Shown piece by piece: positions 1-9,534 of a stretch of DNA of 64,000 nt (position 1 is the first letter of the stretch; every line of letters begins with the position of its first letter). The notes under the pieces are model-generated. The model made no database searches. It was not told the origin of the DNA and saw nothing but the letters and a program-made list of their open reading frames with translations. This DNA comes from Planococcus donghaensis. GTDB taxonomy: Bacteria > Bacillota > Bacilli > Bacillales_A > Planococcaceae. Location: contig NZ_CP016543.2 of NCBI RefSeq assembly GCF_001687665.2, forward strand, positions 2,356,001 through 2,420,000. Reading direction: 5' to 3'. A program made the position numbers and the translations under genes.

Positions 1-478
1 GACTCCCCGTTAACCCCCTATTAAAACGTGATCCTTCTTCATCTGAAAAAATAATTACTTCGTAAGGTTTATCAGGAATATAGCCTGTTTCTTTCCACGA
101 TTCCACAACTTCAAGTGCGGATAAGACACCAAGAGGACCATCAAAGTTACCGCCATTTGGAACACTGTCTACATGAGAACCAGAAGCGATAGCTGGAGCT
201 TTTTGCAAACCTTCCAAGCGAGCTGTAACGTTCCCTGCTCCGTCTTCTGATACTTGTAAGCCCGCTTCTACCATCCATTCTTTCACCAGTGTTTTTGCCG
301 CTTTTTCTTCATCGGAAAAGCCAGGTCTTTTTATGCCACCCACTTGAGAAAAACCAATCTGAGACAATTCGAATAATCGTTTTGCAATACGTTCTCCGTT
401 AATGCCTGAATGACTGAGTTTAACATCATAATTTTTTATTAATTCTTCGTATAATGGATTATCATTTGTTTTTGGCAT
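1..478 (-). CDS. Zn-dependent M20 amidase, N-carbamoyl-L-amino acid hydrolase/allantoate amidohydrolase type (3' part outside window)
   Basis: This is the N-terminal ~159 residues of a minus-strand gene that runs off the left edge. The start is the ATG ending at 478, preceded by an AAGGAGGATAT ribosome site. The protein opens MPKTNDNPLYEELIKN and contains the metal-ligand motif GSHVDSVPNGGNFDGPLG, followed by FSDEEGSRF. These are hallmarks of the amidase/hydantoinase branch of peptidase M20. The family hydrolyses N-carbamoyl or related amide bonds using two divalent metals. It lies 21 bp downstream of another M20 gene and a permease in the same direction, which suggests an amide or N-acyl amino acid scavenging operon. 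The exact substrate cannot be told from this fragment. Confidence 0.85.
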   Translation of the reverse strand, partial: MPKTNDNPLYEELIKNYDVKLSHSGINGERIAKRLFELSQIGFSQVGGIKRPGFSDEEKAAKTLVKEWMVEAGLQVSEDGAGNVTARLEGLQKAPAIASGSHVDSVPNGGNFDGPLGVLSALEVVESWKETGYIPDKPYEVIIFSDEEGSRFNRGLTGS

Positions 479-499
479 AATATCCTCCTTAGTTTTTTG

Positions 500-1675
500 T
501 TAGTTAGTTAAGAAAGACCATGCATATTGTGCGTAAAGTTCTGCTCCTATTACCATTGAATCTTCATCTACATTAAACTTGCCATGATGATGTGCCCACT
601 GTGTATCTTTTTGTGGATTACCACTACCTACTAAAGCAAAGCTTCCTGGAACTTCGTCTAAGTAAAACGAGAAATCTTCTCCACCCATAGTCGGTTTTTC
701 TACATAAAGAGAATTTTCACCGAAAGCTTCAATTGCTACGTCTTGCACTAACTGCGCACTCTCTGCTCCATTTATAACAGCTTGTGTTCCGCGAATATAC
801 TCAACTTCTGCTGTACCACCATAGATAGCTGCTGTATGATCTGCATAAATCTTAAGTTGCTTTTCGATATGATCTCGTGTTGCAGGGTCAAAGCATCGCA
901 CCGTTCCCTCAATATCTGCATTTTCAGCAATAATATTAAAGCGAGTTCCTACAACCATTTTCCCAATTGTTACAACGGCTGACTGTTGAGGATCTACAGT
1001 CCGTGAAACAACAGATTGTACATTCATTACAAACGACGATGCAATAATCGCTGCATCAACACAATCTTGAGGCATTGCACCGTGGCCTCCTTGACCTTTA
1101 AAGTGGACTTTGAAAATATCTGCAGAAGCAAAGGCTGGACCTGGACTGCAAGCTATTTTCCCTGTTTCACTTTGAGACCAAATGTGAATGCCAAACACAT
1201 TATCCACACCTTTTACCGCACCTTGGTCAACCATCGCTTTTGCGCCAGTCGCCACTTCTTCAGCAGGCTGGAAAACAAATCGTATATTTCCCGGAATCTC
1301 TTCTTTTACACTGACTAGCGCTTTAGCTGCTGTTAAAAGCATCGCTGTATGGACATCGTGCCCGCATGCATGCATTTTGCCAAGTTTTTTCGACTTGTAT
1401 GCCAAGTCTGTATTTAGTTCTTCTACAGACAAAGCATCCATATCCGCTCTAAGCGCAACAGTTTTACCATCTTTGCCGCCTTGAAGCTCAGCAACCACAC
1501 CTGTGGGTTCCATTTTATGCGCTTTGATACCAAGTTCCGTCAAATAATCATAAACAAATTGAGAAGTTTGAAACTCTTCCCATGATAGTTCCGGCTCGCT
1601 ATGAAGCTTGCGACGAATCCTAATCATTTCATCGCTATTCTCTTTTATCGCTTTTTTTATCGTTTGGTTAATCAT
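500..1675 (-). CDS. M20D family amidohydrolase (N-acyl-L-amino acid amidohydrolase/hippurate hydrolase type)
   Basis: This 391-residue protein has the normal length for M20D cytosolic metal-dependent amidohydrolases, which release amino acids from N-acyl conjugates. Metal-site motifs are visible: HACGHDVHT at residues 102-110, QPAEE near 136, and a dimerisation-domain GGHGAMPQ near 194. The C-terminal MGGEDFSFY supplies a further metal ligand. A GGAGGGG ribosome site precedes the ATG at 1675. It is the middle gene of a minus-strand trio, between a permease upstream and a second M20 amidase downstream. The family is certain; hippurate, acyl-amino acid and indole-conjugate substrates cannot be separated by sequence alone. 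Confidence 0.9.
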   Translation of the reverse strand: MINQTIKKAIKENSDEMIRIRRKLHSEPELSWEEFQTSQFVYDYLTELGIKAHKMEPTGVVAELQGGKDGKTVALRADMDALSVEELNTDLAYKSKKLGKMHACGHDVHTAMLLTAAKALVSVKEEIPGNIRFVFQPAEEVATGAKAMVDQGAVKGVDNVFGIHIWSQSETGKIACSPGPAFASADIFKVHFKGQGGHGAMPQDCVDAAIIASSFVMNVQSVVSRTVDPQQSAVVTIGKMVVGTRFNIIAENADIEGTVRCFDPATRDHIEKQLKIYADHTAAIYGGTAEVEYIRGTQAVINGAESAQLVQDVAIEAFGENSLYVEKPTMGGEDFSFYLDEVPGSFALVGSGNPQKDTQWAHHHGKFNVDEDSMVIGAELYAQYAWSFLTN

Positions 1676-1738
1676 GATTAATCCCCTCCGATTGTCTCGA
1701 TAAACAGTTGTTCAAGTTTCATTTATCATTCGTTTCTC

Positions 1739-2935
1739 TTATAGGAAGCCGACAAAGATGCCTGCTAAAATAACCGAAACAATAGTAACTGTGATAAAAC
1801 CGGCCACTAACATTGGTGGTAACATGTGACTTGTTAATACTTCGCGTTCTTTTTCATCTTTTGTTAAGGAATTGATTACTTCTACTGTAATAATATAATC
1901 TGCTGGGAATCCGTACAGAGCAGTCAATGAAACGGCAAAAGCCATCTCTTTACTGACTTTAAGAAGTTTCCCGACGATAAACGAAAAGATATACATACCC
2001 ACCACACCAATCACGATACAGCCAATGAGTGGATAAAGAATTTCAAGCATCATACTTGGTGTGGCATTTTTTAATCCATCGAAAATGAATAGTAGAAGTG
2101 CCATGATCGCAAATCCAAAACCATTTGCTTTTTGTAACGGGTGACGCTCAAGAAAGCCAATGCTACGAGCAATTACGCCGAACAACAAACACAATACAAA
2201 CGGACTGATTTCAACTACGGGCGTTAACAGGGTTGCAGTTAAATAAGCCAAGTAACCAACCAGAGCTAAACGGAAAAATTTAAAAAAGTCGGTATTGTAT
2301 TTATCCGGCATCCTCGCAAACATGCGCGGTTCTTTAACGGGTTTATCAACAGTTCCTGGTTGATTAGCAGGCATTTCTTTTAATGTAAGTTCGTTATTTC
2401 TATATTTCGTTAGAAGATTTTTCCCTTCTTTTTTCAGCATAACTGAAGTAAGTGGATAACCTGCAAAGCCTTGAACAACATATATTACGATTGCAAAAAC
2501 AGCTAATGCTGGTAACCCGGCAGCAGCTGCACCTTCAGACATGATTAAAGCAGATACTAACCCACCAACTAAAGGAGGAATGGCCACTACCACTGTTTGA
2601 TAGTCAAACAGTAAAGTTCCGATACTGAATAAAGCAGCAATAATTCCGGCAATACCAGATAATGCGATTAAAATAGTTCTCCATTGATCTTTCAATTCTT
2701 GCAAAGACAATAACGTTCCCATATTTGTGATTAGTAAATAAATAAGCATCACAGCTACAGCTGGTGGTACACCTGAAAGCGTAACAATATCAGCAGGAAA
2801 GAATGTCCAATATCCGAGCAAGAATAAAACTCCACTGACAAATATTGAAGGTATCCAAGCTTTGGTGCGAATTGAAACTGCTTCACCGACAAATAAGACG
2901 AAAACTATAATTGATAATGCGAGCATTTGAGCCAT
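1739..2935 (-). CDS. Multi-pass membrane protein, putative permease of the amidohydrolase operon
   Basis: This 398-residue, very hydrophobic protein has about ten predicted membrane spans and no signal peptidase site. A charged cytoplasmic loop near residues 165-210 (KKEGKNLLTKYRNNELTLKEMP) splits it into two halves. The spacing and glycine-rich helices resemble symporter-like permeases, but I do not recognise the family with confidence. It is the first gene of the minus-strand operon whose later genes are two M20 amidohydrolases, so uptake of their substrate or export of a product is the simplest inference. GGAGG lies about 8 bp before the ATG. A 16-bp palindrome lies 63 bp upstream. Confidence 0.7.
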   Translation of the reverse strand: MAQMLALSIIVFVLFVGEAVSIRTKAWIPSIFVSGVLFLLGYWTFFPADIVTLSGVPPAVAVMLIYLLITNMGTLLSLQELKDQWRTILIALSGIAGIIAALFSIGTLLFDYQTVVVAIPPLVGGLVSALIMSEGAAAAGLPALAVFAIVIYVVQGFAGYPLTSVMLKKEGKNLLTKYRNNELTLKEMPANQPGTVDKPVKEPRMFARMPDKYNTDFFKFFRLALVGYLAYLTATLLTPVVEISPFVLCLLFGVIARSIGFLERHPLQKANGFGFAIMALLLFIFDGLKNATPSMMLEILYPLIGCIVIGVVGMYIFSFIVGKLLKVSKEMAFAVSLTALYGFPADYIITVEVINSLTKDEKEREVLTSHMLPPMLVAGFITVTIVSVILAGIFVGFL

Positions 2936-2998
2936 TTTCTTTCCTCCATTTTCTTATGTCAGCTTAAACGATTGTCTTGCTTTTAAGCTGAATATTTT

Positions 2999-3014
2999 TA
3001 CTATTGCAATAGTA
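2999..3014. promoter_or_regulatory. Perfect 16-bp palindrome upstream of the permease-amidohydrolase operon
   Basis: TACTATTGCAATAGTA is a perfect palindrome located 64 bp upstream of the permease start, in a 328-bp divergent gap. Its symmetry and position suit an operator for a dimeric regulator of the amidohydrolase operon. No regulator gene is adjacent inside the window, so the binding protein is unknown. Confidence 0.5.
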
Positions 3015-3190
3015 GCACATCAATCAGTCTTTATATATTAAAGTTTTAAACTTTTTTTAAATAACATTAACTTTGTTTAACGTGCGAATAGAGATAAATC
3101 GCTTTCATTACCTATATATTGCATATTTTAAAGTACTCTTAATCCTTTTTCTTTGTGTCGGAATTGTGAACAGACCAATCCTATCTTTTC

Positions 3191-3204
3191 TGTAAGCGTT
3201 TATT
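3191..3204 (+). promoter_or_regulatory. Candidate CcpA cre site
   Basis: TGTAAGCGTTTATT fits the catabolite-responsive element core (TGWAANCGNTNNCW) at most positions, with the central AAGCGTT intact. It lies about 60 bp before the start of the aldehyde dehydrogenase gene, where CcpA could repress. This is a motif match only; the last bases deviate from consensus. Confidence 0.45.
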
Positions 3205-3263
3205 CATGAGGATTTAGAGGTATTTATTAGGATACGCAAAAATCAAAAGGAGGATGTCGAAGC

Positions 3264-4688
3264 ATGGATGGTAGACATTATATTAATGGCGAATGGTCAA
3301 ATACAGGTGATGGCAAAATTGACGTTACGAATCCTGCAACAGGTGAAGTCATAGGATCCGTTCCTAATGGCGGCGAGCAAGAAGCAACAGATGCAATCGA
3401 TGCAGCATCTGCAGCTTTTCCAGAGTGGTCAAAAACGACTGCTTACCACCGTGCAGACCTTCTCATGAAATGGCATGATCTATTACTTGAACATAAAGAG
3501 GAAATTGGAGAGATTTTAACAAAAGAAATGGGAAAACCTCTCGCAGAAGCGATTGGCGAAATTGAATACTCCGCTTCTTTTGTTTCTTGGTTTGCAGAAG
3601 AAGGAAAGCGCATATACGGGCGAACCATTCCAGCTAGTAAAGAAGGTAAACGTATTCAAATCAATAAGCAACCTGTTGGAGTAGTTGTTTCTATTACACC
3701 GTGGAATTTCCCTGCCGCTATGATGGCTCGAAAAATGGCTCCCGCACTTGCAGCTGGATGCACATTTGTAGCGAAACCTGCTAAAATGACGCCATTAACA
3801 GCGGTTAAAATGTATGAATTGGCGATTGAAGCTGGATTCCCTAAAGGTGTCATCAACTTAGTGACAGGAAGTGCTAGTAAAATTGGTAAAGTGTTTACTA
3901 GTCACCCCGATGTTCGTAAACTTACCTTTACTGGATCAACTGAAATCGGCAAAGAATTGATGAAACAAGCTTCAGAAACAATGTTAAATTTATCTCTCGA
4001 ATTAGGCGGTCATGCCCCCATCATTGTCTTAGAAGATGCAAATATGGAGTTAGCCATCGAAGGCGTTATCGCTTCGAAATTCCGCAATGCTGGACAAACA
4101 TGTGTATGTGGTAACCGCATTTATGTTCAACAAAGCATTGCAGAAGAGTTTTCTAAAAAACTTGGTGAAGCTGCTAGCCAATTGAAAGTTGGTAATGGGT
4201 TGGACGAAGGTGTAAAAATCGGTCCTTTAGTAGATAAAGATGGATATGAAAAAGTAGAAAAACACGTTCAAGATGCTGTTGAAAAAGGGGCTAAAGTGGT
4301 CGTTGGCGGAGAAGGACGTACTGAAAACAATGCTTATTTTTATAACCCAACAGTTCTAACCAATGCCTCATCCGATATGTTGGTTATGAACGAAGAAACG
4401 TTTGGTCCGGTGGCACCGATTATGACTTTCGAAACAGATGAAGAAGCTGTTGAACTTGCTAATGATACACGCTTTGGCTTAGCTGCTTATTTTTTCACTG
4501 AAAGCATGTCGCGTGGCACTTATATCGCTGAAAACCTTGACTATGGCATTGTCGGATGGAACGACGGTGCACCATCCACTGCACAAGCACCATTTGGTGG
4601 CATGAAAGAAAGTGGTGTGGGACGTGAAGGTGGTAAAGAAGGTCTAGAAGCCTTCCTTGAAACCAAATACATTTCGATTAAAGTTTAA
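3264..4688 (+). CDS. gabD: NAD(P)-dependent succinate-semialdehyde dehydrogenase family protein
   Basis: This is a 474-residue aldehyde dehydrogenase superfamily enzyme of normal length. Visible motifs are PWNFP (N148), the NAD-binding FTGSTEIGK at 222-230, the general base in LELGG (E246), and the catalytic cysteine C280 in GQTCVC. The nearby second cysteine and overall pattern match the GabD branch, which oxidises succinic semialdehyde to succinate. The ATG at 3264 follows AAAGGAGGATG. It is monocistronic: a divergent operon lies upstream and a bidirectional terminator follows directly. No gabT is nearby, so another semialdehyde substrate is possible. A candidate cre site upstream suggests carbon catabolite control. 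Confidence 0.85.
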   Translation: MDGRHYINGEWSNTGDGKIDVTNPATGEVIGSVPNGGEQEATDAIDAASAAFPEWSKTTAYHRADLLMKWHDLLLEHKEEIGEILTKEMGKPLAEAIGEIEYSASFVSWFAEEGKRIYGRTIPASKEGKRIQINKQPVGVVVSITPWNFPAAMMARKMAPALAAGCTFVAKPAKMTPLTAVKMYELAIEAGFPKGVINLVTGSASKIGKVFTSHPDVRKLTFTGSTEIGKELMKQASETMLNLSLELGGHAPIIVLEDANMELAIEGVIASKFRNAGQTCVCGNRIYVQQSIAEEFSKKLGEAASQLKVGNGLDEGVKIGPLVDKDGYEKVEKHVQDAVEKGAKVVVGGEGRTENNAYFYNPTVLTNASSDMLVMNEETFGPVAPIMTFETDEEAVELANDTRFGLAAYFFTESMSRGTYIAENLDYGIVGWNDGAPSTAQAPFGGMKESGVGREGGKEGLEAFLETKYISIKV

Positions 4689-4695
4689 TGTAAAT

Positions 4696-4729
4696 AAAAA
4701 GCTGCTCCGAAATTCGGAGCAGCTTTTTA
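4696..4729. terminator. Bidirectional terminator between gabD and thrB
   Basis: AAAAAGCTGCTCCG pairs with CGGAGCAGCTTTTT around an AATT loop, with A- and T-tracts on both sides. It serves the plus-strand dehydrogenase and the minus-strand thrB, whose stop codon lies in the distal tract. Confidence 0.9.
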
Positions 4730-5632
4730 TAATACTGTTTCACATATTTTAATCCCTTTAGAAGATGGTTTTGTTACTAAACTTTCATAAAGCGGGAATT
4801 TCTCTGCTAATTGAGTTGCTACCATTTTTTCTTGTCCTTTTTCGACAGCGATAAATAACGATGGTCCTGCTCCACTTATTGCCATGCCGTATACTCCAAG
4901 CTTTAAGCAGCTTTTTTGTATTTGTTCAAAGTCTTGAAATCTGCTTTTGCGGTAAGGTTCATGAAAAACGTCTTTTTGCATCATTCGTCCTGCCGTTTTC
5001 CAATCGCCTCTTGCTAAAGCAGCGGATAGTACGTTTCCAGAAGCGCTACCTCGTATCGCCGTTTTATAAGGTAAATTTTCAGGCAATAGATCACGTGATT
5101 CTGACGTTAAAAATTCAGTCGGTGGCACTAAAATAACTACGCCAATCTCAACTTCTGGAACATGAATAATTTCTAGCTCGTCCTCGTCAAAATAAGAAAT
5201 GGTTAACCCACCAAGAAGCGATGCTGAAATGTTATCGGGATGCCCTTCCATTTCCGTACCGATTTTCAATTTCTCTTTCATCGAAAGTTGCAAACCGATT
5301 AATCGATCGGCAATTTCGATACCCGCAGCAATGGCTGAAGCACTGCTGCCAAGTCCTCTACTTAACGGAATTTCTGTATCAATGACCAATTTTGCAGTTG
5401 GCAAAGACCGGTTGTATTGATCAGCAACTGCTTGGGCAGTTGCAACAATCAAATTATCCGTTCCCGTTGCAAGCTGCTTGTATCCTTGGTCTTTGTATTC
5501 AACTTGCCAAGTAGCAGATGGCGAAACATGAACAAACATATGAAGATCTAATGCCAGACCAATCGAATCAAATCCAGGGCCAAGATTGGCAGTAGAAGCT
5601 GGAACGGTTACCGAAAATTCTTTCCAACTCAT
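4727..5632 (-). CDS. thrB: Homoserine kinase
   Basis: Phosphorylates homoserine with ATP, the step before threonine synthase. It is a GHMK kinase of about 301 residues with the N-terminal [14 protein letters not shown] motif and the ATP-binding [12 protein letters not shown] motif. A longer ORF exists, but the ATG at 5632 is preferred. It overlaps the thrC stop by ATGA and has GGAG 8 bp upstream, both signs of translational coupling. It is the last gene of hom-thrC-thrB, the usual Bacillus order. The C-terminal [10 protein letters not shown] motif is present. Nothing unusual is seen. Confidence 0.95.
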   Translation of the reverse strand: MSWKEFSVTVPASTANLGPGFDSIGLALDLHMFVHVSPSATWQVEYKDQGYKQLATGTDNLIVATAQAVADQYNRSLPTAKLVIDTEIPLSRGLGSSASAIAAGIEIADRLIGLQLSMKEKLKIGTEMEGHPDNISASLLGGLTISYFDEDELEIIHVPEVEIGVVILVPPTEFLTSESRDLLPENLPYKTAIRGSASGNVLSAALARGDWKTAGRMMQKDVFHEPYRKSRFQDFEQIQKSCLKLGVYGMAISGAGPSLFIAVEKGQEKMVATQLAEKFPLYESLVTKPSSKGIKICETVL

Positions 5633-6690
5633 ACTTTCACTCCTTTTTTTAAATCCTCCCAAAATTGCTCCATGTCTTCTGGAACGAGTAGCGCTTTGTG
5701 CTGATTAACCGAAATAGCAGTTTCAGGATCTTTCAAACCATTTCCTGTTAATACTGCTACTACTTTCGATCCTTTTTCCAAAAGACCACTTTCGACTTGT
5801 TTCTTGATACCGGCAATCGATGCACACGATGCTGGTTCCGCAAAAACTCCTTCAGTCGAAGCTAACATTTGATAAGCTTCTAAAATTTCTTCATCAGTAG
5901 CCGCTAAAATTGTGCCATTTGATTCATCTAGGGCATTAAGTGCCAACTGCCAGCTTGCCGGATTTCCAATGCGGATAGCAGTAGCTACAGTTTCTGGGCT
6001 TTCTACTACTTTATTGTGAACGATTGGTGCAGCTCCGGCTGCTTGTACGCCTAGAAGGATTGGACGCTGTTTGCCAGTACGCTCTGCGTATTCCGTGAAC
6101 CCTTTCCATGATGCTGAAATGTTACCTGCATTGCCAACTGGTAACGCAAAAACGTCTGGTACTTGTCCCAACTGATTAATAACTTCAAAGGCAATCGTTT
6201 TTTGTCCTTCTAGGCGATAGGGGTTAACGGAATTGACTAATGCAATACCCGCTTCTTGACCAACTTCTCTGACCATTTGAAGAGCTTCATCGAAATTCCC
6301 TTTAATTTCAAGAATTTCTGCTCCGTACATTTTGGCTTGGGCTAACTTTCCAAGTGCAATGCGCCCTTCTGGAATGACGACAATTGTACGCATCCCTGCT
6401 CGTGCGCCGTAAGCCGCTGCGGAAGCAGAAGTATTTCCCGTTGAAGCGCATATCAATACCGTTTTGCCTTCTTCTTTTGCTTTAGCAACTGCCATGACCA
6501 TACCGCGGTCTTTAAATGACCCAGTTGGATTGGCACCTTCTAATTTCACGTAAAGTTCAATGCCCCATTCTTTTGAAAGCTTCTCTAAATGAACGAGCGG
6601 TGTATTGCCTTCTTGTAAAGTTAGTGAAGGGGTATTTTCTGTAACAGGTAGCCACTCTTTATGTTCTTCGATTAGTCCTTGCCATCTCAT
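5629..6690 (-). CDS. thrC: Threonine synthase
   Basis: This 353-residue PLP enzyme converts O-phosphohomoserine to L-threonine. The PLP lysine lies in GSFKDRGM near residue 60, and the phosphate-binding motif [15 protein letters not shown] follows, as expected for the short Bacillus-type threonine synthase. The start ATG at 6690 overlaps the hom stop by 4 bp (ATGA), and a GGGGAGG site sits inside the end of hom. The stop overlaps the thrB start in the same way, so hom, thrC and thrB are tightly coupled. Length and motifs are typical. Confidence 0.95.
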   Translation of the reverse strand: MRWQGLIEEHKEWLPVTENTPSLTLQEGNTPLVHLEKLSKEWGIELYVKLEGANPTGSFKDRGMVMAVAKAKEEGKTVLICASTGNTSASAAAYGARAGMRTIVVIPEGRIALGKLAQAKMYGAEILEIKGNFDEALQMVREVGQEAGIALVNSVNPYRLEGQKTIAFEVINQLGQVPDVFALPVGNAGNISASWKGFTEYAERTGKQRPILLGVQAAGAAPIVHNKVVESPETVATAIRIGNPASWQLALNALDESNGTILAATDEEILEAYQMLASTEGVFAEPASCASIAGIKKQVESGLLEKGSKVVAVLTGNGLKDPETAISVNQHKALLVPEDMEQFWEDLKKGVKV

Positions 6691-7979
6691 GCTGTTTCCT
6701 CCCCTTCTATGCGGTAATGGCTAATAACGCTCGCCGTTCCTTCTACCTCTTTTAAAACGTCTAAATGTTGCTGTCTAGAAATTTGATGCGTCAATAACAC
6801 CAATTCTGCTTTTCCTTGGTCTCCAGCTGGTGATTGGATTACTGATTGAATGCTTGCCCCATGTTTGCTATAAATTGACGTCATTTTTGATAACACGCCA
6901 ACTTCGTCGTTTACGAGCAAGCGGTGACAATATTTTGCAAAGCGTTTTGCTTCTGGTTTGATGACACGTTCGTGCTGTGCTGCATGAGCCCGTTTACCGT
7001 TAACGCCAAGTTGCAAGTTACGACAAGCTGCGATAATGTCAGAAACTACAGACGTTGCGGTTGGTAATGATCCCGCTCCTGGTCCATATAACATGGTTTC
7101 ACCTACAGCATCTCCGTATATGTATACTGCATTGAATTCGTTATTCACTGAAGCAAGCGGATGTGAGTTGGCAAGAAAAATCGGTTCTACGGAAACTTCG
7201 ATGCCATCTTCATCTTTTGTTGAAGATCCAACCATCTTCATCGTATACCCAAATTTATTGGCTAACTCTAAATCGCCATCACGAATTTCTTTCATTCCTC
7301 TTACAAGAACATCATCTAAATGAACTTCTGTCGAAAATGCAAGTGAAGACAAAATAACCATTTTGCGAGCAGCATCAAGACCATCTACATCCGCTGAAGG
7401 ATCTGCTTCTGCATAACCTAATGCAGTAGCTTCTGCCAATGCATCTTCATATGTCATATTTTCGTTTTTCATTTTTGTCATAATGAAGTTTGTTGTGCCG
7501 TTGACGATTCCCATTAAACTAGAAATACGGTCTGAAGCTAGACCATCTTCTAATGTACGAATAATAGGTACCCCACCTGCTACACTTGCCTCATAAAAAA
7601 GATCGCATTTTTCAGCATCTGCTAGTTTCAGAAGTTCGTGGCCAAATTCTGCCATAATGTCTTTATTGGCTGTAACCACTTGCTTGCCTGCTTTGAGTGC
7701 TTTTTCAATAGCTGTTTTAGCGCCGTCTACGCCACCCATCACTTCGACAATAATATCGAGAGAAGAATCATTTAAGATTTCATCTATATCCGTTGTAAAA
7801 ACACTCGGGTCTAAGCTAGAAAGCCGATCTTTTTTGGTATCTCTGACCAGTACTTTCTTAATAGAAACTTGGGCACCTAATTTATGATGCAAATCTTGCT
7901 GATGTTGCTGAATGATTGTCGCAACTCCGCTGCCCACCGTTCCAAGGCCTAATAATCCGATAGAAATTTCATTTTTCAT
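6687..7979 (-). CDS. hom: Homoserine dehydrogenase
   Basis: Reduces aspartate semialdehyde to homoserine. The 430-residue form has an N-terminal NAD(P) Rossmann motif [11 protein letters not shown], the catalytic core with VNGTTNFI and the substrate region [17 protein letters not shown]-terminal ACT domain ([22 protein letters not shown]) is expected to sense threonine. The chosen ATG at 7979 has GGGAGGA 8 bp upstream; an ORF extension to 8006 lacks such a site. It is the first gene of the hom-thrC-thrB operon and is divergent from an aspartokinase gene, so the two units share a ~127-bp promoter region. Confidence 0.95.
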   Translation of the reverse strand: MKNEISIGLLGLGTVGSGVATIIQQHQQDLHHKLGAQVSIKKVLVRDTKKDRLSSLDPSVFTTDIDEILNDSSLDIIVEVMGGVDGAKTAIEKALKAGKQVVTANKDIMAEFGHELLKLADAEKCDLFYEASVAGGVPIIRTLEDGLASDRISSLMGIVNGTTNFIMTKMKNENMTYEDALAEATALGYAEADPSADVDGLDAARKMVILSSLAFSTEVHLDDVLVRGMKEIRDGDLELANKFGYTMKMVGSSTKDEDGIEVSVEPIFLANSHPLASVNNEFNAVYIYGDAVGETMLYGPGAGSLPTATSVVSDIIAACRNLQLGVNGKRAHAAQHERVIKPEAKRFAKYCHRLLVNDEVGVLSKMTSIYSKHGASIQSVIQSPAGDQGKAELVLLTHQISRQQHLDVLKEVEGTASVISHYRIEGEETA

Positions 7980-8106
7980 TGACGATTCCTCCCATGGTGT
8001 GTACACTGTGAAAAAACAACTGTTTTTGTCATAGAGACATTATAGTATTATCTATTAGTTAAAACAACCCTTTTACAGACTATTAAAAAAGATGGGACTT
8101 GATTGG

Positions 8107-9471
8107 ATGAAAGTAAGCAAATTTGGCGGGACTTCAGTAGCTAGTGCACAACAAATAAAAAAAGTGGCAGCCATCGTTAAAGCAGAGCCATCTCGTAAAA
8201 TTGTCGTTGTCTCTGCACCAGGTAAGCGATTCGCTGGAGACGTCAAAGTGACAGATTTGCTGATTAACTTATCAGCAGCGGCTCTTCGTGATGAATCAAC
8301 AGATGAGGCGCTTGCCAAGGTTGTGGAAAGATATGCACAAATCACAGACGAATTAGGGCTAGATCACAAGGTTACTCATATCATCGAAACAGACCTCTTA
8401 AACCGTCTTCAATCAGATAAAAGTTCTCCACCTCTTTTTGCGGATTTGATCAAAGCGAGTGGTGAAGACAATTCTGCAAAACTAATAGCTGCGTACTTAA
8501 CGTCTATTGGTATGCCAGCAGAGTACGTTAACCCATTTGATGCGGGTTTATTTGTCAATGACTTACCAGAGCGTGCACAAGCACTCCCAGAAGCTTATGA
8601 GCGACTGGCTGATTTAAAAAATAAAAAAACCATTTCAGTGTTTCCTGGCTTTTTCGGATATACAAAAAGTGGAACATTACGGACATTTGAACGTGGAGGC
8701 TCAGATATTACCGGGTCTATCATTGCCGCTGCTGTAAAAGCAGAACTCTATGAAAACTTTACCGATGTTGACTGCGTTTTTGCAGCAAATCCCCAAGTTG
8801 TTGAAAACCCTGCTGCTATCGAACAAATGACGTACCGCGAAATGCGAGAACTTTCATATGCTGGATTTGCCGTCTTGCACGATGAAGCCCTTATGCCTGT
8901 TTTTAAAGCAGCTGTTCCGTTATGCATTCGCAATACAAATAACCCTTCTGCACCCGGGACAATGATTGTGGCAGAACGTGATCATTCGCTTCGCCCCGTA
9001 ACAGGCATTTCAGCAGATAGCGGGTTCTCTACTTTATATGTTAGTAAATACTTGATGAACCGTGAAATTGGTTTTGGTCGCAAGCTTCTTCAAATTTTGG
9101 AAGACGAAGCGATTTCATACGAGCACATCCCGTCCGGTATCGATAACTTGTCTGTGATTTTACGTAGTCATCAATTGTCGTCTGATAAAGAACAACGCAT
9201 CATAGATCGTGTGAAATCTGAACTGAACGCTGATGATGTTCATATCCGTAGCGATTTCTCAATGGTTGTTTTGGTGGGCGAAGGCATGAACAACCAAAAA
9301 GGTTTAACAGCTCGCGCAGCGAATGCTTTTGCTAGAACAGGTGTTAATATTGAAATGATTAACCAAGGATCTTCCGAAGTAAGTTTGGTGTTCGGAATTT
9401 TGAAAGAAGATGAACAAAAAATCTTGAACGAACTGTATAAAGAGTTTTTCGAACCTGCTTTGGTTCATTAA
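8107..9471 (+). CDS. Aspartate kinase (aspartokinase III-like)
   Basis: Phosphorylates aspartate, the first step to threonine, methionine and lysine. The 454-residue length and the N-terminal KFGGTSVASA, plus two C-terminal ACT domains (GISADSGFSTLYVSK and VVLVGEGMNNQKGL regions), match the monofunctional YclM/AKIII type rather than the shorter two-subunit LysC type. The ATG at 8107 gives the conventional MKVSKFGG start; an in-frame ATG at 8092 adds five residues, and neither has a strong ribosome site. It is divergent from hom-thrC-thrB, which suggests this isozyme feeds the threonine branch. Confidence 0.92.
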   Translation: MKVSKFGGTSVASAQQIKKVAAIVKAEPSRKIVVVSAPGKRFAGDVKVTDLLINLSAAALRDESTDEALAKVVERYAQITDELGLDHKVTHIIETDLLNRLQSDKSSPPLFADLIKASGEDNSAKLIAAYLTSIGMPAEYVNPFDAGLFVNDLPERAQALPEAYERLADLKNKKTISVFPGFFGYTKSGTLRTFERGGSDITGSIIAAAVKAELYENFTDVDCVFAANPQVVENPAAIEQMTYREMRELSYAGFAVLHDEALMPVFKAAVPLCIRNTNNPSAPGTMIVAERDHSLRPVTGISADSGFSTLYVSKYLMNREIGFGRKLLQILEDEAISYEHIPSGIDNLSVILRSHQLSSDKEQRIIDRVKSELNADDVHIRSDFSMVVLVGEGMNNQKGLTARAANAFARTGVNIEMINQGSSEVSLVFGILKEDEQKILNELYKEFFEPALVH

Positions 9472-9488
9472 TACGATTGAAACTATAA

Positions 9489-9534
9489 ATTGAAAGCCCT
9501 TTGCTAATACTCGGCAAAGGGCTTTCAATTTTTT
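9489..9534. terminator. Rho-independent terminator after the aspartokinase
   Basis: ATTGAAAGCCCTTTGC pairs with GCAAAGGGCTTTCAAT around a 9-nt loop and is followed by TTTTT. It is also placed to end the convergent cupin gene. Confidence 0.9.

Noticed and set aside
8040..8106. Amino acid riboswitch or T-box upstream of the aspartokinase
   Set aside because: The leader is too short and lacks lysine-riboswitch or T-box signatures.
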